A stretch of 57,966 nt of DNA from an uncultured Acidimicrobiales bacterium (GTDB taxonomy: Bacteria > Actinomycetota > Acidimicrobiia > Acidimicrobiales > SHLQ01): the NCBI GenBank assembly GCA_938038785.1, contig CALHTB010000033.1:1-57966 (forward strand), given 5' to 3'. The notes under the pieces are model-generated. The model was not told where the DNA came from and made no database searches. It was given only the letters and a program-made list of their open reading frames with translations. The position numbers and the translations under genes are program-made. Shown here one piece after another: positions 31,414 to 39,969 of this stretch (position 1 is its first letter; every line of letters begins with the position of its first letter).

Positions 31414-33483
31414 CTACGTCTGCTGCAAGTTCTCGAGCACGGTGGGCATCAGGTTTGCTTCGACGTCGGGCAAGTCTGACGCAGGCCCGAAGACCGCCGC
31501 GAACAGCGTGAATCCAGCGTCGTCGAACACGTACGCCCGGATGTTCCCAACGGCCGCGTCAATGTCGACGACATCCCAGGTTCGGCCACCGGCATCGAAG
31601 CTGCCAGCCGGAACCGGTTCTCCACCGAGCTGGCTTGCCAACAGATCTACGAACTGCTCGGCGGGAATTGGTCCACCCTGTTGGATCAACACCGTCTGGT
31701 GAGCAAGGTTCGAGTCGCTTCGAATGCTGGTTCCCGGTCCCTGGCTGGTCCACCCTTCGGGCACCACGCCCTTTACGCCTAGGAACGACACCTCGAAGGG
31801 CTCGAACGTCAACCCTTCGAGACTTCCAGGAAGCCAGCTCGGCTCCTTCGACGTCTCGATGCATGAACGGTCGATGTCGGCTGCGGGGTCGGCGAAGAAT
31901 CCAAGCGCGATCGACATGCCGCAATCATCGCCAACAACGCCATGTCCAACGTGAGGGAGTACCGCCAGCTGCCCGTTCGAGAAGCCCGGCTCGACTGCGG
32001 TGGCAAAGCTCGGCGGGGTGATCGGGTCGTACGCGCCGGCCAGCATCAGCGTGGGCACGTCCGATGTCACCGGTTCGGTAATCGATGCGGGCGCCGAGCC
32101 TGTGGTGAACACGTCGCAGAACTGGGTTGCTTCTTCCTCGAAGATCTCACCGAAGTTGTCATCGAACAGCTCGTCGCCGGTTGCGCCTGCGTCCCAAGCC
32201 GAAGCCGGGGTGAGCTCGGCCAAGAAGTCGTGACACATCACTGAGGTGTACATGCCATGTGAGATCAACGGGCCGTTCGTAATCCCCAGCCCGATCAACG
32301 TGGCCAACACGTCGGTGTTGTCGTTCTCGAGTTGCTCGACCATTTCTGGCAGCGCAGCAAACGCCTCTGGCTGGTAGAGCGCTTGGAACACGGCACCTAC
32401 CAGCCGGGTGTCGTCGACCACTGCATCGTAGGTTTCGCCCGTGATTTGATCGGCCGCCTCAAGCTCGAACGGTTCGGCGTCGGCCTTAGCAACGACGGCC
32501 CGGAACCTCTCTTCGAGGTTCGGGTTTGCCGCCGAGCACTCGGCGCTGGCCTCACACCCGGCGAAAAGCTGGTCGAGAGAACCCTCGAACGTTGTGGGAA
32601 TCGCAGCGAGCGAACCAAGGGTCGGGTCGGTCGGCTGAATCGAATCGAGAATCAGCGCCCGAACGCCGTCGGGGTGGTTGCGCACAAGCTCCTGGCCAAG
32701 GCGGGTGCCGTAGCTAATGCCCAGCACATTCCACTGCTCGTAGCCGAGCGCTTCGCGTAGTGCGTCGACATCGTTTGCAGACGCGACAGTGTGGTACGCG
32801 CTGAGATCAGCGCCTTCCTCCACAAGCCGATCGGCACATTCTTGGAGAACGCCGAGTTGCAGGTCGACATCGCCATCTTCGGGAGCTCGCTCGATGGTTT
32901 CAAGACCTAAGTCGATGACCTCCTCGCATTCGAGGTCGATCGTGCTCAGCGCCGAGCCCCGCTGCGTGAACATCACCAACGGGTGGTCTTCGAGTATCGG
33001 CCCGAACTGCTCGCTAAGCGTCAGGCCTATAAGGCCAAACGTGCTGCCGCCGGGACCGCCTTCCAAGTACACCACCGGTGTTGCATCCGATGGCGTGTTC
33101 GGGCCAGTAAAGGTAGCGACGTGTAACCGAAGGGTGTCGGTGTCCGACGGGTCGTCCCAATTCTCGGGAACGGTGAGCCATCCACACTCGGCTTCGAACT
33201 CAGGTGGTGGATCGAACTCGCAGCTTCCCGACGCGTATTCGGGTTCTGGCTGCGGGGCCGGGTCGTCGGCTTCGTCTTGGCTCGTCTCGTCGTCCGGCTC
33301 GTCCTCTTCGGGCTCGGGCACGCCGTCGGAGACAGGGTCTTCCTCGGTCGCCACTGTCGGTTCGGAGGCGTCAGTGTCGGGCGCAGCCGCATCGGTGTCG
33401 GGACTCGAGCTCGAACATGCGCTGGCGAACAACGCCAGCGCCGCGAGCAGGGCGAAGATGCGAACGAATCGAGTCAAAGACAT
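31414..33483 (-). CDS. TAP-like alpha/beta-hydrolase lipoprotein (tripeptidyl-aminopeptidase family)
   Basis: Lipoprotein of 689 residues. The lipobox SAC (Cys23) is followed by an Asp/Glu/Pro-rich linker (to about 85). The hydrolase domain has EGGPGGS (oxyanion), GISYGTRLG with the nucleophilic serine, and a C-terminal TAP-like part with AGAYDPITP and the histidine in HVGHGV. About 130 extra residues follow the hydrolase, beginning with the LTFEPFEVSFLG segment, forming an unassigned beta-rich domain. Relatives are secreted peptidases or esterases. The start ATG is preceded by GGGAGC. It lies 7 bases upstream of the OmpA-like gene, so both lipoproteins are probably co-expressed. Confidence 0.88.
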   Translation of the reverse strand: MSLTRFVRIFALLAALALFASACSSSSPDTDAAAPDTDASEPTVATEEDPVSDGVPEPEEDEPDDETSQDEADDPAPQPEPEYASGSCEFDPPPEFEAECGWLTVPENWDDPSDTDTLRLHVATFTGPNTPSDATPVVYLEGGPGGSTFGLIGLTLSEQFGPILEDHPLVMFTQRGSALSTIDLECEEVIDLGLETIERAPEDGDVDLQLGVLQECADRLVEEGADLSAYHTVASANDVDALREALGYEQWNVLGISYGTRLGQELVRNHPDGVRALILDSIQPTDPTLGSLAAIPTTFEGSLDQLFAGCEASAECSAANPNLEERFRAVVAKADAEPFELEAADQITGETYDAVVDDTRLVGAVFQALYQPEAFAALPEMVEQLENDNTDVLATLIGLGITNGPLISHGMYTSVMCHDFLAELTPASAWDAGATGDELFDDNFGEIFEEEATQFCDVFTTGSAPASITEPVTSDVPTLMLAGAYDPITPPSFATAVEPGFSNGQLAVLPHVGHGVVGDDCGMSIALGFFADPAADIDRSCIETSKEPSWLPGSLEGLTFEPFEVSFLGVKGVVPEGWTSQGPGTSIRSDSNLAHQTVLIQQGGPIPAEQFVDLLASQLGGEPVPAGSFDAGGRTWDVVDIDAAVGNIRAYVFDDAGFTLFAAVFGPASDLPDVEANLMPTVLENLQQT

Positions 33484-33564
33484 AACGCTCCCTATGTGTC
33501 GGAAGCCCAGCCTCTCACACGACCATCGAGAACGTTGGTCGAAACCCCGAGCAAGACGCGCCTG

Positions 33565-34389
33565 TTACAGCTCGTGTGGCTTGTCAACGACGAACGACCT
33601 CACGATCACCGAGTCGCGTCGCCAGGTGTGGTCCTTCACCAAGTACGACAGATGCACGTGTGCGGTGACGCCGTCGATCGCCATTTCGCCCACGCCGAGA
33701 CCTTCGATCTCTTCGCGGAACGGAGGCCACTTGCTTACCGGCACCCGCAGGTAGTCCTGCTCAGCCCCCGTCGCCACATCGAAGCAATGGATGCCCGGGA
33801 ACTGGGCGCGAGCCTCGTCCACACCGATGAACGTCCGAAACCACTCGCGAAGGTTCAATCGGTCGTCGGCGGCTAAGTACACAACGCCAGTCGGGGTAAA
33901 CGCCGCCCCCTGCACTCGATGCACCTCTTCGTCCAGCGTGATGTTCCTGTCTGGCCGGGGGCTGCCGGTTGTTGGATCGTAGGCCTCGAGCACGCTGGCG
34001 AAGTTCCAATCGCATGTATAGAGCAGGCCGTTCGCCGGGTTGATCGAACACCAGGCGAGGTGAGGTATGCCGTCGCGCTCGACCTCCCGCGGTATCGAGA
34101 CCGTATCGAGGTGTTTGAGATCTCGTGTGAAGGTGATTACAGCCTCGGGGTTCTCGAGCGCGATCGACACCACCCCATCGACGATCGACACGGCTCCCAC
34201 ATGGCCAGCTAGCGTCCGAGGGATCTCCGCGCGGGCCTCGAGCCTTGAAAAATCAGGCGAGTAGCGCGACACGCCAGGGTTCTTGTCGTTCTGGGTGACA
34301 AACCAACTACTTCCGTCGGTTGCAACACCCTGACCACGGCCGGTCCACACGTCGCGGTACCGGCGTGAGATTTCCTGCCAGCTGGCCAT
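33565..34389 (-). CDS. Cytoplasmic beta-propeller-like protein of unknown function
   Basis: Protein of 274 residues with no signal peptide. It consists of repeated short beta-strand units with the rhythm of a propeller, such as GQGVATDGSSWFVTQND, GAVSIVDGVVSIAL, VQGAAFTPTGVVYLAADD and EGLGVGEMAIDGV. No catalytic motif was recognised. An ATG at 34413 would add eight residues. The frame remains open far upstream but that part overlaps the divergent gene and lacks coding character. It is divergent from the unknown gene at 34538 across about 150 bases. Confidence 0.7.
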   Translation of the reverse strand: MASWQEISRRYRDVWTGRGQGVATDGSSWFVTQNDKNPGVSRYSPDFSRLEARAEIPRTLAGHVGAVSIVDGVVSIALENPEAVITFTRDLKHLDTVSIPREVERDGIPHLAWCSINPANGLLYTCDWNFASVLEAYDPTTGSPRPDRNITLDEEVHRVQGAAFTPTGVVYLAADDRLNLREWFRTFIGVDEARAQFPGIHCFDVATGAEQDYLRVPVSKWPPFREEIEGLGVGEMAIDGVTAHVHLSYLVKDHTWRRDSVIVRSFVVDKPHEL

Positions 34390-34537
34390 TCTCGATGCAT
34401 GTTCACGCCGCATGTGGCTCAGAGTACCCGGCCTATGTTCGACCCCTGGACCACTCAATTTTTCTGGTGCACTCGCCGACAGGACAAAGAGGGCTTCATC
34501 CCGTCTGGGCCCCGTGAAATCAGAGAAATGCGTACTC

Positions 34538-35479
34538 ATGGCGAGTGACAAGTCATTCGTTGTCGATGTCAAAGCAAATGTAGAAGTTCGAGATGCCAAC
34601 CTGGCGCCAAAACTGATCTTCTCCTTTCCCGGACTCGACGACCCCGAGAATCTGTGGAGTGAGCTCAGAGAGCTGGGTTGGAACGTCCCTGAACGTCCAC
34701 CCCATCCCGAGCCCGAAATCGACTGGAATGACGATGCGAGTGGACACGCATACGCAGTGCTCCCATATGAGGTGGAGGACTTCGTCGTAGAAGCCCACAA
34801 GTGGCCGCCGAACGAGGTTGCCGAGCGCGGCCTTGAGACCATCAATACCCTTCGACGCCTTGGGGTCGACCTCAACGTCCCAGTTGCGTACCTCGCCTTT
34901 CTCCGGCGAACCCAGGTGGCCATGCTCCGCAACCCCACAAAGTGGAAGCGGCCCGTCGAGAAGCCAACAAAGATCCCTCTGACAGTGTTCCTCAGCAAGC
35001 AGCCGTGGTCAGCGCTGGTCGATGACCCAAAGATCGAGGTATACGAGACGGCGGCAGGACCAACCCAACCAAAGCTCTACTGGGCCGAGAGCGAAGACAA
35101 CGTCGACTCCCTCTTCGGCAACGCAGAGCAGCGCGCCCAAATGCTTCGCGCGGTCGGCGAAGGCTGGGAGCTGATGAGCCGAATGGAAGCGCCGTCATCG
35201 ATCGGCGGGCGTGACCGGATCCTGCGATTTATCGTCCGCGACCTTCGTGATGGCACGGACATGCTCGACGAGCTCAAGAACAACGTCGGCGATAGCTGCG
35301 CATCGTTGCTCATGCGCCCGATCGTCCAGACTGACGCGATCGACAACTGCCTGCTCATTGTCTCAGTCGTTCCCGAAGACCGATTCGCCGAAATCGGTCA
35401 GATGTTGATCTCGCATTTCACCGACGCGGTCGGACGAGGACGTCGCTACGTCCCTGCGAGTGGTCAGGACGCGGCGTGA
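34538..35479 (+). CDS. Unknown protein translationally coupled to the HD-GYP protein
   Basis: Soluble protein of 313 residues that matches no family recognised by eye. It has no membrane helix and no signal. It is rich in charged residues and appears alpha/beta, with a C-terminal region of about 110 residues (from GGRDRILRFIVRDLRDG) that may be a separate domain. Its stop overlaps the GTG start of the HD-GYP gene (GTGA), so the products are made in fixed ratio. A regulator or target of the HD-GYP protein is the natural guess. The ATG at 34538 was chosen; the in-frame sequence upstream looks non-coding. Confidence 0.72.
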   Translation: MASDKSFVVDVKANVEVRDANLAPKLIFSFPGLDDPENLWSELRELGWNVPERPPHPEPEIDWNDDASGHAYAVLPYEVEDFVVEAHKWPPNEVAERGLETINTLRRLGVDLNVPVAYLAFLRRTQVAMLRNPTKWKRPVEKPTKIPLTVFLSKQPWSALVDDPKIEVYETAAGPTQPKLYWAESEDNVDSLFGNAEQRAQMLRAVGEGWELMSRMEAPSSIGGRDRILRFIVRDLRDGTDMLDELKNNVGDSCASLLMRPIVQTDAIDNCLLIVSVVPEDRFAEIGQMLISHFTDAVGRGRRYVPASGQDAA

Positions 35480-37428
35480 CCGATCCGGAGACGGACGGTC
35501 AGAACGAGTGGAGTGGTCGGGTATGGCTGGCGAGACTCGTGCGAGTCGCGATCTTTGTCGTGCCTTTCCTGGCAGGTTTCGCCGCTGGCCTCGTTCTGAA
35601 CGATCTTTGGGCGATACCCGAGACCCGAGGACAGTGGTGGACCCGCTTCTTTGTTTTGGGCTCGGTGTCAACAGCGGTGATGTTCGTTACACAGCGCATG
35701 ATCGACCGACTGCTGCCGCTGCCCGCTTTGCTCAAGATGTCACTGATCTTCCCGGATCAGGCACCTTCACGGTTCGGCATTGCCCTTCGCTCTGGCAGCA
35801 GCCGAAAGCTCGCAGAGCAGATCGAACAACTCGAGAGCCGCGGCATTGGTGATACTGCCGCTGAAGCTGCGGACTCATTACTTGTGCTCTTAGGTGAACT
35901 GTCGGCTCACGACCGTGCCACCCGTGGCCATGCCGAACGAGTGCGGGCGTACTCTCAGCTCATCGGCGAAGAGCTTGGTCTGTCCAAGGTCGAACTGTCG
36001 AAGCTGCAGTGGGCTGGACTGATTCACGACATCGGCAAGTTGAGCGTGCCGTCGGCGATTCTGAACAAACCCGGACGGCTGACCGACGATGAATTCGAGA
36101 TTGTGAAGAGCCATCCGCTAGCCGGTGACGAGTTGATCGGTCCGTTGCGGGGTTGGCTTGGCGAGTGGGCCGATGCGGTCGCGCAACACCACGAGCGAAT
36201 CGATGGCAACGGATATCCAAATGGCCTGACCGGTGACGAGATGTCGCTGAGCGCCAAGATCGTTGCCGTGGCTGACGTCTTCGACGTAATCACGGCTGCC
36301 CGGTCCTACAAAGAACCCCAAAGCGCAGCGCACGCCCGCGGCGAACTGATTCGCCACAGTGGTACCCAGTTCGACCCCGAGGTGGTGCGGGCGTTTATGC
36401 GAGTTGGGCTGGGTCGCAAGGGCTTGCAGCTGGCACCTTTTTCATGGCTGAGCCATCTCCCGTTCGCCAACGCCGCCATCACGACCCCGGCGATCAATGC
36501 CATCGCAGCGGCGACGCTGTCGCTCGCGACAATTGCGGGCGGCGTGATGCCTGCGCTTCCCGAGGGTGACAACGAAGTCATTGCCGTCGATGTGCCTGAG
36601 GCTCTCGCCCTCGAGGAACCCCTAACCGAGACACCGACGACCACGGCGGCGCAGCGCACTCAGCCGCCACCCACTCGAGCCCCACGTGCGACGGTGCCTG
36701 CTCCGATCCAGCCGTCGACTGTCGAGATACCTACGACCACAACATCGCCGGAATCCACAACCACGTCGACCACAACGACCCAACCATCTCAAAGTTCCAC
36801 GACCCGTCCTGTTCAAACGAGTGGCACAGATGCACAGCGAACTACCACGACGACACGCGCTCCACAGCCAACGACCACACGCGCCCGTCCAACAACAACC
36901 GTTGCTCCAACCACGACTCGGCCACCAACAACGACCACGACAATCGCGACCACAACCACCACGGCCACGACAACCACGACAACCACAACCACAACGACTG
37001 CTGCACCGCTCGACGCATGCGACCAAATATCGGTCTTACAATCTCTTGCTGGGCTCGACCTATCGGCGTGTGACTTTAGCGTTGTCGATCTTGTTGGCCG
37101 GGACCTCCGTAACGTCAACTTCGCCGGTGCTGACCTTCGATTTGTCGACTTCGACAACTCGGACCTGTCAGGAGCGAACTTCTCGAACACTTCTCTGGCG
37201 CTCGCCGACTTTCGCAACACGACAATGAACGGAACAAACTTCTCTGGCGCCGATCTCTACGATGCAAAGTTCTGGAGCGCTGGGGGCGATCGAGTCAACT
37301 TTTCGAACGCCGGCTTGCGGCTAACCAAGTTCGGCCTAGCGAACCTGACCAACGTTGTCGCGAACGGCACCATCTACGAGGACGTCCAATGTCCGAACGG
37401 GGTTACTCAGAGCACACCGTGTTGGTGA
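35476..37428 (+). CDS. Membrane HD-GYP phosphodiesterase fused to an extracellular pentapeptide-repeat domain
   Basis: Protein of 650 residues. Two N-terminal helices (about 21-41 and 55-73) precede a cytoplasmic HD-GYP domain (about 130-320) with HDIGK (184-188) and HHE...GYP (238-248), all catalytic residues present. HD-GYP enzymes hydrolyse cyclic di-GMP or related dinucleotides. A third helix (about 338-358) leads to a threonine/proline-rich stalk of about 150 residues. The C-terminal domain (about 530-635) is a run of A(D/N)LxF-type pentapeptide repeats and should lie outside the cell. The fusion of an intracellular signalling enzyme to an outer pentapeptide solenoid is unusual. GTG start coupled to the preceding gene. 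Confidence 0.88.
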   Translation: MTDPETDGQNEWSGRVWLARLVRVAIFVVPFLAGFAAGLVLNDLWAIPETRGQWWTRFFVLGSVSTAVMFVTQRMIDRLLPLPALLKMSLIFPDQAPSRFGIALRSGSSRKLAEQIEQLESRGIGDTAAEAADSLLVLLGELSAHDRATRGHAERVRAYSQLIGEELGLSKVELSKLQWAGLIHDIGKLSVPSAILNKPGRLTDDEFEIVKSHPLAGDELIGPLRGWLGEWADAVAQHHERIDGNGYPNGLTGDEMSLSAKIVAVADVFDVITAARSYKEPQSAAHARGELIRHSGTQFDPEVVRAFMRVGLGRKGLQLAPFSWLSHLPFANAAITTPAINAIAAATLSLATIAGGVMPALPEGDNEVIAVDVPEALALEEPLTETPTTTAAQRTQPPPTRAPRATVPAPIQPSTVEIPTTTTSPESTTTSTTTTQPSQSSTTRPVQTSGTDAQRTTTTTRAPQPTTTRARPTTTVAPTTTRPPTTTTTIATTTTTATTTTTTTTTTTAAPLDACDQISVLQSLAGLDLSACDFSVVDLVGRDLRNVNFAGADLRFVDFDNSDLSGANFSNTSLALADFRNTTMNGTNFSGADLYDAKFWSAGGDRVNFSNAGLRLTKFGLANLTNVVANGTIYEDVQCPNGVTQSTPCW

Positions 37429-37637
37429 CGCTGACCCGGTGCGTTTGTTTCCGGTGAGGTACGAGTCCTCGACAATTTGAGCCGAAGCAGGTCGACTTCG
37501 CGTTCAAGTTCGGCGATACGACGATCCTTCTCGGCGAGCGCTTCTTCGAGTGCGTCCGATTCAGGAAAGTGCTGCTCCTTGAGCGCGCGCACCTGCGACA
37601 ACCGTCGTTGCTCGGCGTTTTGTCGCTTCTCGCCCAT
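37407..37637 (-). CDS. Small coiled-coil protein
   Basis: Basic and acidic protein of 76 residues, predicted helical with a heptad pattern (SDALEEALAEKDRRIAELER). It may dimerise. It converges on the HD-GYP gene with a 22-base overlap of the 3' ends and lies upstream of nothing else on its strand. Function unknown. It could be spurious, but the codon use and heptads favour a real gene. Confidence 0.5.
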   Translation of the reverse strand: MGEKRQNAEQRRLSQVRALKEQHFPESDALEEALAEKDRRIAELEREVDLLRLKLSRTRTSPETNAPGQRHQHGVL

Positions 37638-37668
37638 AGCCCGACGCTAGCGCGAGCGGTGAAGCCTG

Positions 37669-38469
37669 TCAGCTCGACCTGGTCAGCTCGAAGTGTTCAG
37701 CTAGCACGTCATTCCAATCCTCTTGTGCAACAGGCACCTCGATTTGCCCCGCTGGGCCGACCCGCTTGAGGCGATCGCCCAACAACGTGATCCGCTCGGG
37801 TCCACCATCGATCAGGCGGGTAGCAAACGGCTTAGTACTCCAGTGAAGCGAGCGGTCGGCCTGAAGACGGTTGGACGCCTCGTCGAACTCGTCGAGCGTG
37901 CGGACGGTTCGCTTGAACCGGTACTGAGGCTCGGGCACGCCGTCGTCGTCATGGCGGGTGAGGGTCAGGCCCTGTGGGCTGTCGATGAACTCGAAGGTGG
38001 CGACATGGCCGTCTTGGGGGCCGGTTCGTGCCAGCTCGAGCGGGGTGGCGAAGCCATCGCCGAAGCCCACGTCGACGAGGTATGCCACCGAATCGATGGT
38101 CACCTCGAGCATGAGGTGGTCAACAATGACGGTTGGCCCGTCTAGCAGCACCGCGGCTCCGAGTCGGCGCACGTCAAAGCCAAGTGCCTCAAGCAGCGTA
38201 GCGAACGCCCCGTTCAGCTCGAAGCACCAGCCGCCTCGGTTGCGGTTGACGACCTTGTCGATCGACCATGCCAGGTCGGTCCGAACACCGACCCGGTCGA
38301 ACACATCGAGGTTCTCGAAGGGCACGGTTGACATATGTGCCCGTTGCAGCGTCGTAAGGCCGACGAGTGAAAGTGGTGGCGGCGAGTCGAGCCCGATGCG
38401 CGCCAGGTAGTCGTCGACATCGATCTCGATGGCGTCGACATCGCCTGCAGTTGATGGGGGCTCGCTCAC
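37669..38469 (-). CDS. Arylamine N-acetyltransferase
   Basis: Acetyl-CoA-dependent enzyme of 266 residues acting on arylamines, hydrazines or related substrates. The catalytic triad is visible: Cys82 in RGGWCFELN, His118 in VDHLML and Asp133 in VDVGFGDG. The N-terminal YLARIGL and VPFENLDV segments are typical. The GTG at 38469 was chosen because further extension overlaps the divergent engB gene. In mycobacteria NAT is tied to steroid and lipid metabolism; no such genes are adjacent here. Confidence 0.92.
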   Translation of the reverse strand: MSEPPSTAGDVDAIEIDVDDYLARIGLDSPPPLSLVGLTTLQRAHMSTVPFENLDVFDRVGVRTDLAWSIDKVVNRNRGGWCFELNGAFATLLEALGFDVRRLGAAVLLDGPTVIVDHLMLEVTIDSVAYLVDVGFGDGFATPLELARTGPQDGHVATFEFIDSPQGLTLTRHDDDGVPEPQYRFKRTVRTLDEFDEASNRLQADRSLHWSTKPFATRLIDGGPERITLLGDRLKRVGPAGQIEVPVAQEDWNDVLAEHFELTRSS

Positions 38470-38532
38470 GGCACGAGGGTAGCCCCGATACCGGCCAGCT
38501 TCTTCCCAACACAGCGCGGTTAGCCTGGCGAC

Positions 38533-39174
38533 GTGTCCGGTCCTCTCCAACTCGAGTTCGTCATGTCGGCGGCCAAGCACGGCCAGCTTCCCAACTCGCT
38601 GGTCGAGATTGCGGTTGCGGGCCGATCTAACGTTGGCAAGAGCTCGCTGCTCAATGCCCTTGCCAATCGGAAGAGCCTGGCCAAGACGTCGAAGACGCCG
38701 GGTGCGACTCGGCTGCTCAACGTGTTCGAAATGCAGCCAGAAGGTTCGGGCAAGTGGTTGGTCGACCTACCCGGCTATGGCTATGCGAAAGCTCCTAAGC
38801 ACGAGCAAAAACGGTGGGCAAAGATGATCGAGAACTATCTGATCGAGCGCGAGCCGCTCGAACACGTGTTGATGCTCGTCGATGGCGAGATCGGTCCAAC
38901 AGGCCTCGACAAACAATCACTCGAATGGTTCCGCCATATCGGGCTGCCCATCACGATCGTGGCGACCAAGCAGGACAAGGTGAAGTCGTCCAAACTCGGC
39001 AAGCGCAAGAGCGAACTTGCCAAAGGGTGCGGTGTCGAACGCAAACAAGTTCGATGGGTGAGTGCCGCCAAAGGCAACGGCATTCCCGAGCTCCGCCAAG
39101 AGATCCACACCATGCTCAATTTCGAGCCCGAGTACATCGATACCGGCGAAGATGATGCCAATGAAGAGGAGTAA
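38533..39174 (+). CDS. engB: Ribosome biogenesis GTP-binding protein EngB (YsxC/YihA)
   Basis: TRAFAC GTPase of 213 residues needed for large-subunit assembly. GRSNVGKS (30-37) is G1, the T of TPGATR is in switch I, DLPGYGYAK is G3 with the family-specific GYGYA, and TKQDK is G4. Length is normal. The start is a GTG. The MOSC gene follows after 2 bases, so they share an operon. EngB is absent from many Actinobacteria, so its presence is a mild lineage marker. Confidence 0.94.
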   Translation: MSGPLQLEFVMSAAKHGQLPNSLVEIAVAGRSNVGKSSLLNALANRKSLAKTSKTPGATRLLNVFEMQPEGSGKWLVDLPGYGYAKAPKHEQKRWAKMIENYLIEREPLEHVLMLVDGEIGPTGLDKQSLEWFRHIGLPITIVATKQDKVKSSKLGKRKSELAKGCGVERKQVRWVSAAKGNGIPELRQEIHTMLNFEPEYIDTGEDDANEEE

Positions 39175-39176
39175 CA

Positions 39177-39932
39177 ATGACCGATTCAACCATCGATGCC
39201 ACGTGTGAACTGTGCGGCTTCTCGGCATCGTTCTACGGTCTCGAAACCGACCTCTCCTCGACCCAAGTTGTCGGACCAATAGTGGCTAAGGCGGCAGCTG
39301 AAGGACTAAGCGACGACGAGCTGAACGCTGAGCATGAAGGCACCTCGATCGCCAGCCTGCTGGCGTCTCTCGACTCGGTCCCCGATGACGACTTCGAACG
39401 TGCCCATCACGGACTGCACACGATGGCTCGTATCGGAGAACTTCGTGACGCCCTTGGTTACGGACCTGTGCCCGGCACGGGTGAGGTCACCGGCCTGCAT
39501 CTCTCGAACGGTGGTGTTCCGAAGAGCGCGGTCGACTCGGTGCAGATCGCCCGCACCGGGGTGGCCGGCGACGTGCAGAGCAACCGAATCCATCACGGGC
39601 GCCCTCTGCAGGCGCTGTGTTTGTGGAGCTCCGATGTCATTGCCGCCCTCAACGCTGAGGGCCACCCAGTCACCGCTGGGCTCGCAGGCGAGAACATCAC
39701 CATGTCCGGGCTCGACTGGGCGTCGCTTCGTCCAGGTTCGCGAATCACGGTCGGCGCCATTCCCGTCTTAATGTCTGCATACGCGACGCCATGCTCGAAA
39801 ATCGCGGCTGGCTTCGTCGACCGGAACTTCGGTCGCGTCGACCACGACGACCAGCCAGGGTGGAGCCGGTTGTACGGCATTCCCCTCGCCGAAGGCACCT
39901 TGTCGATAGGCGACATTGTCAGCGTGGGATAG
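39177..39932 (+). CDS. MOSC-domain protein with N-terminal CxxC extension
   Basis: Protein of 251 residues. The C-terminal MOSC domain (about 98-250) has HHGRPLQALCLW, GLAGENIT and the conserved cysteine segment TPCSKI. It resembles YiiM-like sulfur-carrier or molybdenum-cofactor enzymes. The N-terminal 95 residues carry a CELC pair (Cys10, Cys13) and a helical segment resembling part of a DinB-like bundle, with a histidine pair (AHHGLH). This extension is unusual for YiiM. Tight spacing after engB suggests co-transcription. Substrate unknown; a link to the molybdoenzyme at 6524 is only speculative. Confidence 0.85.
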   Translation: MTDSTIDATCELCGFSASFYGLETDLSSTQVVGPIVAKAAAEGLSDDELNAEHEGTSIASLLASLDSVPDDDFERAHHGLHTMARIGELRDALGYGPVPGTGEVTGLHLSNGGVPKSAVDSVQIARTGVAGDVQSNRIHHGRPLQALCLWSSDVIAALNAEGHPVTAGLAGENITMSGLDWASLRPGSRITVGAIPVLMSAYATPCSKIAAGFVDRNFGRVDHDDQPGWSRLYGIPLAEGTLSIGDIVSVG

Positions 39933-39969
39933 TCCGCCCGTACTGCAGACTCCGCCGTAGAATCGCCCC

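Noticed and set aside
36720-37000. DNA microsatellite in the HD-GYP gene
   Set aside because: The threonine codons are mixed (ACA, ACC, ACG, ACT), so it is a protein-level low-complexity stalk, not a slipped simple repeat.
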